From the NCBI RefSeq assembly GCF_037975245.1, contig NC_092580.1:11129501-11193500 (forward strand): 64,000 nucleotides of DNA. Reading direction: 5' to 3'. The translations under genes were made by a program, and so were the position numbers. This stretch comes from Apostichopus japonicus (lineage: Eukaryota; Echinodermata; Holothuroidea; Aspidochirotida; Stichopodidae). The notes below the pieces were generated by a model. It searched no databases. It saw only the letters and a list, made by a program, of their open reading frames with translations, and had not been told where the DNA came from. Shown here one piece after another: positions 39,101 to 51,100 of the stretch; within the stretch, counting starts at the first letter, position 1; each line of letters begins with the position of its first letter.

Positions 39101-42100
39101 GACTTCAAAACTGACACAAAATTAAAAAAACATTTTTCAGTATAATGACTGGTTTAAATAACTATATAAAATAAAATGTAGCTAATTTGCCCAGCATCAG
39201 CAAGGCAGCAAATTTAGGGATGCATATGGTGACTAAATCTTTTCGTTTTGTTCATTCGTTTTTAAGTTCTTTTTCTCTCTTTCTCTTCGGTGCCTTGAGC
39301 ACCCTCCTCCTTGGTGGATATGGCCATGATATAAATCACCATTATTATTAGTATTATATTAATCATTATTAAATCTGTCAGATACAGTTTGTGGGGGGAA
39401 GGGGGGGGGGATGGGGTGGCTGTATCACTCTTTGTGGTAAGCTACTTTAAAACCCAACTTCCATATTACATTTTAGTTGGATGTTAGGTCTCACTTTTGG
39501 TTTTGGATGACACAACATACACTAATGATGGTGTATATATACATGTACCTGTATGTGTGGGTCTGTACGTTTGTGTGTTAATGTGTGATTTGTCTTGCTT
39601 GTAAACACCACATCTCAAGGAGGGAAACATGGGATTATCTCCCATGTAGTTTGTTAACTCCAAGTAAAGAATTTAAAATAAATTCCTCTCCACATGAGCA
39701 TTTTCTTATAATTAGCAGCAAAAAGTCTGTCAATTTTTAGTGGAGTTTAGCAATCATTTTGACTTTCAATTTGAAACAGAGAACCGTCTGCGGAAACCTC
39801 GTTAACATGATATCTCAAGAAGTGAACCAGTCAGATGTAGACATACTAAAAGATGTAGCTAAATATGTATGGAGTTTTTGCATTTACTGGTAAGGCAGGT
39901 TTTGGGACGGATGCAATTTCTTTGTTTCGGGTCATAAATAACAATCTGGTTTTTTTTTATCTTCTCTTCTTTCCAGCCTGTGACCAAATACTTACAAGAT
40001 CTCTTCAAGTCTACTAACGTGTTAGAAAATAGAAACTGGTTGCTAGGTAACCAGATGATCCAAATATGCCATAACCTAATGCTGCACACATCCTTGCCAA
40101 ATCTGTTCACATGTAAGTAGTTCTTTTTTAAGAGCTTAACTAGAATGTGTAAAATATGAAGTAGGATAGGAAGTTAGGAAAGGACAGTGTGATTAGGAAG
40201 AAATATGTAACAGATCGTGAAGCACATGGGAAGCCATTTGCGTCACCCATTATTATAAGTATTTGCAGTGAAGTTTTGCAGCAGAGGATGTTGCTAATAC
40301 TGATATTTAGTAGCATTTACGAAGAACAGACTCGGACTCATTAATTGCAGATGAAAAATGAACCCATCACTTTTGTAGACGGCATTTTATTGTTAATTGA
40401 GGTAGGAGATAGCAGGGGTGAGGAGGTAGGAAGGGGGCAGGGATGAGGTTGACCATACATGATTACATGGTGCTACCTCTTTGTCCTTTACCGTGGCAAA
40501 CTAGTAAGCGATCAGAGAGGAGCAGATAAGGCTTGCTGCTTCCCATTGTATAATGTAATTTGCCCTCATTCACAGTTTGTATGAATTACATCGTCTAACG
40601 TTGATTCATCACCCAGTGAGTTTTCCAGATCGAGTCAAATTTTTTTGCCTCGAGGTCACGGTATTTAACATCTCTACCAGGAAAAGCCTTCATTCGAGTC
40701 GCCTCACTTTTGAAAAAAGAAGAGGCTCGAGTTGTTTTACTCGTTGAAACGTTATTGACGGCAGCACTTATGACTCAGTGAAATTCAACTATTCCAGCAT
40801 CTGACATTTTGTCCATCATTTCTGTGGATATGTATGTTATGTGGATGCTATGGGAGATATGTAAATGCCTGTTGTTCATTTAAAAGCAGCTGGTTAAGTT
40901 TGTAACTTCTCTGGCACAGCAGATATGGGAATGCACAATACATTGTGTTGTTGCCTACATATTTAAAGGGGTCTAATAAATGACAAATGTTGGATGCCCA
41001 ATTTTCATAGCTCATGCAGCATCTACTATTATAGGGATTAGTTAGGGATTAGTCTAATTTGCTTGTACTAATCCGGACTGTAATATTCATCACTATATTA
41101 GGCTATCCAACATCTCTACAGAAGGGCACTGTACATATTGGTCCTAAAACGTTTGATCTTTACTGTTTAGAGATCCCTGAATCATCAAAGTAACATAATC
41201 ATGTGTATAAAGCCCTCACTAGCATGCAAAACAGGCTAGATGATTCTGTACATAGACGGGATAATTGGCTAGTTCAAAGTTTCAGTCTGGGGGATTGAGT
41301 AGTTTAAAGTGGTGCAGTTTGGCCAATCAATAAAAAGTGTTTAGAAAACAAAAGTTCAGGAGCTTAAAAAGATGGTTATAGTTTGACTCAAAAACTATGC
41401 TTAAAAAGATCTACTCCTATTAATTGAGAATGAAACTATATACTAGTGATCAACTCAAAGTGCCATTTAATATGATGCCCAGTCAGAGACCTGCAGCTTG
41501 TGATTCTTGGGCGTGGCCGGTGAGCTCCATAACCAACACGCACGCAGGTTTTGGTTTGGTTTGACCAAAGACATGTGATATTTCAAATCATAATAGGATT
41601 CCCCTGAATCTAACTATGAGATCGATGGATGCAACTAGTTTTCTGCACCCAGTGGTACTAACCATTTGCTGCATTCCAGAAAACTTTGTGTTCCACAAAA
41701 TTTCATGTGGTGGTTTTCACTGTGTTCCTTTTACAAACTTTTAAAGGGTGTATTGCGAATTTTATCATTCGTGGTGACAGTTTGGTGGATTGGTGGAAAG
41801 TAATCAATAGTATTGTCTTCAGCTAGGTACCGCATCTTTCCATTAATTGATTATTGCAGTAGATTGACACAAAAATTCAATATAGAGGGCAGTGTTTTAA
41901 CCATTTGTGAGTGAAATATGACTGACCTCTGCTAGAATTAGCTAATATTTATTAGTAAATAAAACACAAGTGAACTGCTTCATTTTATAAATATTTTCTT
42001 CCAGCCAGTTTTGTGTTTGAAAGTGTGTCTAACACATACATTTCAGACTTGTTTTTTTTTCATCCCTTTGTTCATCCCTTTGTTGTAAATATTGCCAAAT

Positions 42101-45100
42101 ATTGTATCGTTAATCTTCTTCTTTCCATGTCAAGCTGTCGGTGAAATCCTCTTTTCTTTGATGACCCGTCATTCGGACACAAACATACGAGATGTCGCTC
42201 GCTTCTTCTACTCAATGCTAATTCATCTGTCTGAAGAGAAGGTAATAGCAATGGCTCTTTGAATCCTAACAGAAGGAGGCAGAAGGGGGGGGGGGGGAGG
42301 GTTTAGATTTTTCAGCATAGAATATTTGTGTCTTAAATATTTTTATATTTTTTATTTTCTTACTTTTCTTGAGAGATATTGAGATTAGATAGAAGTAAAG
42401 GGATTCATTTGTAATGTTCTGTATGGCAAGTCTCAAATAGATTCACAAGCTCAAATAAGATAGGGGAATTCTGAAGAGCCTTTTAAGAAAAAGCCCTCAT
42501 TTAAAACTGTCTTAAAAATGCTTTAAAGGGGATTTCAAAGAATTACAGTACACAATAAAAACCTTGTGTGTAGGCAGATGAGCAACTCCCAGTCAGCATC
42601 AAAACCTTCGATGTAGACTTGCAACTACACAGAGCAAGTCACAGGAAAAGAATGACCATGCCAAGGCACCAGATCTGGCCAGATAGAGCTGGCTAGACCA
42701 GCTGCTCTTGGCAGGCTACGGTATAGTTGGTGGTAGTTTTTTTTGTGAGTTGAGTGCCGATGGCGTGGGAAAATGCATAAGTAATTAGTCCAGAAGTAAG
42801 GAGTTCCCTCGTAAGTAGCCCCACTAAGTGGGGATACTCTCAGTCATTGTCTTATGCACAGCGATGATGAATATCAGATCTAATAAACAAGATATTGTTC
42901 TGGAGGATAATACCATCTTGTCAAATTTTTGATAGTATGTAATGACATTTAGGGGTTGAAAATTCATTGGCTCTTCTTCCCTTTGTGTGATTTCTACTCA
43001 TTTAGGTCGAGCATTTTGAGATATTTCCATTATTGAATTAATGATAGCACTTTTTGAATTCATCAATACCACTGAAAGTTACTACGGCGATAGAATCATT
43101 CAGGGAACTCTCAAAACGTAATTTGCAATAACATTTCTGTATGAAAGTTAACCAAAGCAAACGTTAAGTTAATATGTATGACAAGGTGAGGTCAAAGGTC
43201 AAAGTAAATCAAAAGGTTGTGTACTCACCTTTCTCTTCCTCTCTCTCTTTAATATTGGTTTAGATAAAAGCAATCTTGAGATCTTTGGATGCCAGCAACA
43301 ATGGTCAGAATTTGACTAATTTAGTGACTGGAACCAACAATTTCCCTGTCGCTGCCCCCGTGGTCCACCTACAGGAACCTATCCTTCAACTTAAACGGTA
43401 AAAAACAGCACGCGAAAGATATTTGAATATGTAGCAACTGTGGAAAAAAACTACTAAGACACTAAATTTGGTCGAAACATTTCCCATCACGATTTTGTTT
43501 TGTTTCGGTGGGTGCTGAAGAGTATTGGGATGGAGGTGGGGGTGGAGTTTCTGAGGGATGTTGGAAGGGGAGATCGGAGAGTTTTGACATGACCACAAAG
43601 CATATGACATATTATTTATAACCCAAAGTAAGTAGTGGAAACAGCTGACTGTGTTCCAGTTTGCACTTGTCATTCATACCAAGATTTGATCTAGCCTGCA
43701 ATGCTATAATTATCATCCACATGGAAGCCAAACTTTATTTTTTTTTTATGGTCAAATTGTCAAAATCGGTGTTTGTTTATCATCAGAAAGATTTATGCAC
43801 AATTACTGCAGTTGTTCCCAAGTTTGCAGATAGTAGTGTTGATGTATGGTTTATTTTTTATCACAAATCAGGCATTCAGTTTTACTCCCAATATATTGCA
43901 ACTTCGTTGGGCAAGAAGATTTTACTTCACAGGATAAGAATATTTACCAACACCCTTTTCTTGAATCAATTTCAGAAGATTTGTTTGTATATATATTTAA
44001 CTTGTTGCAAAAGAATTATTTTCAGTGATGATTATTTTACAGTTTTTAATCTGATGTTTTCACATATTTTATACAGATTACAGAGAAGCTACAAGTACGA
44101 ACAGCTCATGGATTCCTTGCATGGCTGCAGCTTTTCTGAATATTTGAGAACAGTATCGACCAACGCTAGCATTCCAGAGATTGTTATCGACTTGCAGATC
44201 TGTAATGGTATGGTAAGTAGATTTAAGAGCTACAACTTTTAAAAGGTACTAGGTGGTGTGTCGTCGTAAATACCATTCCACATACTTCTACAGAAACTAT
44301 GCTGTACAGGTTGTCTTGCATGGATATCATAAAGGCATGTTTAAAAAATATTGAGAATGTCTGTTACTGTTTCAAAGAAACACCAAAGTTTAAATCCTAA
44401 CACACTTTCACAGCAGACATATGTAGCCTAACCATCTTTTCATTTAAAAATCAGGGTTGAAGTTGTCATTGTTACTATACCTTTTAGGCTGTAGGAACTG
44501 TTTTTGATTACACCTTTTGGAATGAGAATGAAAGTCTTTTGTGGTAGGTCATGCCTGGTGGTCCTGCATAATTATAACAACTGCACATGGTATATTATCT
44601 CGATAATGGACGTGGGACATTTAGTGGTATGTTAACTGGTGGTTCCTTCCATAATCGGATATGGGACCATCCTGAATAGATTATCAGGTGTTCCCCTTGA
44701 TCATGGACATACGACATTCCTTGGAAGGTTAACACTGTTGGTTCCCTCAGGAATGGATGTTGGACATTCTTTGGTAGGTGATCTGGTGTTTCCCATCGAC
44801 AATGGACATGGGACATTCTTAGATAGGATACCTGGTGGTCCCCTCAATAATGGATGTGGGATATTCTTAGATAGGTGATCTGGTGTTTCCCATCGACAAT
44901 GGACATGGGACATTCTTAGATAGGATACCTGGTGGTCCCCTCAATAATGGATGTGGGATATTCTTAGATAGGTGATCTGGTGTTTCCCATCGACAATGGA
45001 CATGGGACATTCTTAGATAGGATACCTGGTGGTCCCCTCAATAATGGATGTGGGATATTCTTAGATAGGTGATCTGGTGTTTCCCATCGACAATGGACAT

Positions 45101-48100
45101 GGGACATTCTTAGATAGGATACCTGGTGGTCCCCTCAATTATTGGATGTGGGATATTCTTAGATAGGTGATCTGGTGTTTCCCATCGACAATGGACATGG
45201 GACATTCTTAGATAGGATACCTGGTGGTCCCCTCAATTATTGGATGTGGGATATTCTTAGATAGGTGATCTGGTGTTTCCCATCGACAATGGACATGGGA
45301 CATTCTTAGATAGGATACCTGGTGGTCCCCTCAATAATGGATGTGGGATATTCTTAGATAGGTGATCTGGTGTTTCCCATCGACAATGGACATGGGACAT
45401 TCTTAGATAGGATACCTGGTGGTCCCCTCAATTATTGGATGTGGGATATTCTTAGATAGGTGATCTGGTGTTTCCCATCGACAATGGACATGGGACATTC
45501 TTAGATAGGATACCTGGTGGTCCCCTCAATAATGGATGTGGGATATTCTTAGATAGGTGATCTGGTGTTTCCCATCGACAATGGACATGGGACATTCTTA
45601 GATAGGATACCTGGTGGTCCCCTCAATTATTGGATGTGGGATATTCTTAGATAGGTGATCTGGTGTTTCCCATCGACAATGGACATGGGACATTCTTAGA
45701 TAGGATACCTGGTGGTCCCCTCAATAATGGATGTGGGATATTCTTAGATAGGTGATCTGGTGTTTCCCATCGACAATGGACATGGGACATTCTTAGATAG
45801 GATACCTGGTGGTCCCCTCAATTATTGGATGTGGGATATTCTTAGATAGGTGATCTGGTGTTTCCCATCGACAATGGACATGGGACATTCTTAGATAGGA
45901 TACCTGGTGGTCCCCTCAATTATTGGATGTGGGATATTCTTAGATAGGTGATCTGGTGTTTCCCATCGACAATGGACATGGGACATTCTTAGATAGGATA
46001 CCTGGTGGTCCCCTCAATTATTGGATGTGGGATATTCTTAGATAGGTGATCTGGTGTTTCCCATCGACAATGGACATGGGACATTCTTAGATAGGATACC
46101 TGGTGGTCCCCTCAATTATTGGATGTGGGATATTCTTAGATAGGTGATCTGGTGTTTCCCATCGACAATGGACATGGGACATTCTTAGATAGGATACCTG
46201 GTGGTCCCCTCAATTATTGGATGTGGGATATTCTTAGATAGGTGATCTGGTGTTTCCCATCGACAATGGACATGGGACATTCTTAGATAGGATACCTGGT
46301 GGTCCCCTCAATTATTGGATGTGGGATATTCTTAGATAGGTGATCTGGTGTTTCCCATCGACAATGGACATGGGACATTCTTAGATAGGATACCTGGTGG
46401 TCCCCTCAATTATTGGATGTGGGATATTCTTAGATAGGTGATCTGGTGTTTCCCATCGACAATGGACATGGGACATTCTTAGATAGGATACCTGGTGGTC
46501 CCCTCAATTATTGGATGTGGGATATTCTTAGATAGGTGATCTGGTGTTTCCCATCGACAATGGACATGGGACATTCTTAGATAGGATACCTGGTGGTCCC
46601 CTCAATTATTGGATGTGGGATATTCTTAGATAGGTGATCTGGTGTTTCCCATCGACAATGGACATGGGACATTCTTAGATAGGATACCTGGTGGTCCCCT
46701 CAATTATTGGATGTGGGATATTCTTAGATAGGTGATCTGGTGTTTCCCATCGACAATGGACATGGGACATTCTTAGATAGGATACCTGGTGGTCCCCTCA
46801 ATAATTGGATGTGGGATATTCTTAGATAGGTGATCTGGTGTTTCCCATCGACAATGGACATGGGACATTCTTAGATAGGATACCTGGTGGTCCCCTCAAT
46901 AATGGATGTGGGATATTCTTAGATAGGTGATCTGGTGTTTCCCATCGACAATGGACATGGGACATTCTTAGATAGGATACCTGGTGGTCCCCTCAATTAT
47001 TGGATGTGGGATATTCTTAGATAGGTGATCTGGTGTTTCCCATCGACAATGGACATGGGACATTCTTAGATAGGATACCTGGTGGTCCCCTCAATAATGG
47101 ATGTGGGATATTCTTAGATAGGTGATCTGGTGTTTCCCATCGACAATGGACATGGGACATTCTTAGATAGGATACCTGGTGGTCCCCTCAATAATGGATG
47201 TGGGATATTCTTAGATAGGTGATCTGGTGTTTCCCATCGACAATGGACATGGGACATTCTTAGATAGGATACCTGGTGGTCCCCTCAATAATGGATGTGG
47301 GATATTCTTAGATAGGTGATCTGGTGTTTCCCATCGACAATGGACATGGGACATTCTTAGATAGGATACCTGGTGGTCCCCTCAATAATGGACATGGGAT
47401 ATTCTTAGATAGGTGATCTGGTGTTTCCCATCGACAATGGACATGGGACATTCTTAGATAGGATACCTGGTGGTCCCCTCAATAATGGACATGGGATATT
47501 CTTAGATAGGATACCTGGTGGTCCCCTCAATAATGGACATGGGATATTCTTAGATAGGATACCTGGTGGTCCCCTCAATAATGGACATGGGATATTCCTT
47601 GATTGATTACCTGGTTGTCACCTTGAAGAACAGGTGTTGGTTATTCCTTGCATGTATACATAGATGGTGGGTATGCATGTACATGTGTACATAGATGATG
47701 TGTACATAGATGGTGTGTATACATGTGCATGTGTACATAGATGGTGTGTGTCCATAGATGGTGCCATATACAGCAGACATCTATGCATTTATCCTCTTTC
47801 AGACTACTTACCTACGATTTACCTCTTTACCTTTTCTTGCAGGCATCAGAAAGCCAGCAACTTCCATTTTCCAAACTCTATGCAATAGTTCTTAGTGTGC
47901 AATCACCAACATATTATAATGACATTGAGGGTAAGTTTCATTATTTCTCAATCAAAGTTGTATTTAAACATTACTGTAAACATCTTCTTGGGGATTCGTA
48001 ACACAGGAGGAACTTTGAAGGAAGGGGGTCATAAAGGTGGAGTAATGAGACTTCATTCGGGGTGGAACTGTCGACTGAGGGGCAAAAAGTCGGCATTGGA

Positions 48101-51100
48101 ACGGAGGCATGCGTTATAATTTGGGATCACCTGAAATTTAATAGTTACCTTATGTATTTAGTTTTAGTAGTAATGAATGTTCTATCTTAAGAATTGCTAT
48201 ATTCATTCCCGCAGTTTCAAACACTGAATAGCTTTTTACTGTCTATTCATCTTGGGGGTTTTTTTCCTTGTAAAAATCTTATGTATCATACCATACTGGA
48301 AATACTATGGGTTTTTGTGTATGAAAACTGACATTTTATAGCTCTGTGTAGCAATTGAGTAATTTTTATCATGCTCAGGGTTCACAAGGGTACTTGAAAT
48401 CCTTGAAAAAACTTGTAATACTTGAAAGTCCTTGAAAAGTACTTAAATTTTTATATTTTCTAAAAAGTCCTCGACAGTGGAAATTCAAGGTAAAAATAAC
48501 TTAAAAAATCCTTGAATGACATTATTATGTCATGTACTCTGGGGGTTGTCCAAGGCTATGGCAGTCTTACAGTTTAGTTAGTTCTGCACTGTTCTGGACT
48601 ATTACTTCTCCTTCTTTAGTGAGGGCCTATATTCCTTCTTTGATGATTTCTTCATATTGGAGACCTACATGTAGAGGAACCTATAGTCTCTTGGTAAAGG
48701 GCTTGAATCTGCTAAAGAATTAGAAGTCTGCAAGGGGGTAGCATCACTTGCTACCAGAGCTAATATGAGCCCCTTACAGTACACAGTAGTTAATATCCAC
48801 TGATCATCATGTGGTGAAACTGGTGACTGTCCTGTGTTCAGACACACATATGTCCGGACATCTTTATGATCCTGCAACCCTGTGTTGTAAATCGTATTGT
48901 ACCAGGAAGTGAAGAAACAATAACGATAAATCAGCAGAAAATTACAGAATTTATATTTTGAAAATGTATCTATTTTAGATTATCAAGTCTCTAGTAAAGT
49001 TGTGGAAGGACTAGTTAATCTTTCAAGAAGGTGCCATATAGTCTTTGAAAACAGGCTATTTTATCCTTGAAAAAGTCCTTGAATTATGTTTCAAAGATTG
49101 TGTGGGAACCCTGCATGGTGGTAGAGCAGATTTCAGTTATTCTCCATGAAATCTATTTATTAAAACAATTATGGATCATACTTGACAATATTAAATTTAA
49201 TCATGACTATCTTTTTCTCATTTCAAAGCTTGTTAACAAGACTTTCTTTTATGTATTTTTGACGTACTGACCAACCTTCGGTGTATGTAATGAAACCGAC
49301 TGACCTTTGAACTTTTGCCATTTTCTACATGATGTGTTAATCAGTTTTATTATGTGATACTGTATTTATTTTCCACTTTAACACATTTAATTCCCGTTTC
49401 CGTTTCTGACCTTTGACCTTCAGATCTCCACGTTCCATATTTCGCCTTAAACGATGAAGAAGGCTGTAGGATATCTCTAGTGATTATACCGAATGAACCA
49501 AACCCAGCCAATCTTGAGGCGAGGTAATAAAAACCTTGACGACTACCAGAGTACCTGATTGCCAGTACTTGATATGTAATGCTCTACCCAGCTTCAATCC
49601 AGGACTCAAAATGCAGGCTATTTTACCGGCTAAAATGCCGGTGGATTTTGCCGTTTTGAAGAGTAGCAGAGCAAAAGGCGCGGTTTTTTTTGCTGCCAGC
49701 AGACACTTACTTTGCTTTTGTAAAACTGTATTGATTATCCCAGTGAGAATTTGACTTTAGCAAAGTAGCCTTGTTTGCTTTATGCACTTGCAATTTTACC
49801 AAGGGTATATGATTGTGAAATTTCTTATCCTGCAAATTATCTATTCTTCATTTGTTGAATTAATTTTCAAACATGTTTAACTTTGTGAAAAACAGACATC
49901 ATCAGTTACTCTGCAGTAGGGGTATTAAGAGCATTCAGAACAGATGTAGTTTGGGCATAGCCTGCTTTTCACATGAGGGGAACATCGCTAGCAAGCAGGG
50001 TGAATGTAGGCTTTACAAGTAAACTGAAGGAATGTTTATCGGTAGAAACAAAGAACCATTGTCATCATTGAACTGAATTCAAAGCCTGTGCTGCATCAAC
50101 TGTGAAATAGCCAGCCAATAGGAAGGCAACAAACTATAGTCTAATAACAATGTTCCTTTACTATTGGTGAATCACACATTCTTGTTAGATGTATGTACTT
50201 GATGTATGTAATAGATGGGTTGCAGCTTGTTTTTACCAGGAGGGTCCGACAGGGGCCTGTGGGGGGAGGGAGAAGGGGGAGGAGGATAACCTTGGATGGT
50301 AAGGAGGAGGAGCAGCATATTTATTAAAAGATAAAATATTTATTATAATAAAAAAAAAAAATTAATTTTTTAATTTTTTAAAATATTTATTATAATATTA
50401 TTTTAGAAATAATATTTATGATTAAGTTTTGGCGCTGTTTTCTCTTTCCAGTGCGATGTTCACCTCCTCCGAGAACAAGACCTACACATGTAAACTGAAG
50501 CCGCTGCGTCTTGAGTTTGAAGACTTCTTTCTACCCTTACCGGTAGCCGCGGACGAACGACGGCAGATCTTTAACGATCTGTGGTCGCATCTTGATTCTG
50601 AAGTTCAAAGGTAACCATCATAAAGGATTTCGAGTCACTAGTAAGATCTGAGTAAAGCATGCAACCGATGGGTCTACTGGTTTCGTGTTCACCTCACAGA
50701 TATGTAAAATGAAAAGTTGCATGAGGAATGTTCAGATAAGTATAAACATAACTGTACAGATATGAAAATATCCCACATTATTAGTAAAATAATTGTTAAA
50801 ACAAAATTTAGTCAAGTGTGCAGTCGCAGAACGGAACACAAATTTATGACACAAAGCAACTCACAAGCTCTCAAAGAACCACGTAAAGTAAGTGAATTTC
50901 ATCTAAGAAAAAGCTACATTTTTGAAAATAAAATTGATTTAAAAAGTGCTTCTAGGTATCACCATTTTACATCTAAGCACCTTAGGCGCTTGAAAACACC
51001 CCCTCCCCTTAGACCCCTCCCCCATATCAGTCACGCAATAAATGTCCCTGATTCCAGTCAGGAAAATATGGTCACCTTATCATAATATGTGGCTTGTTAT

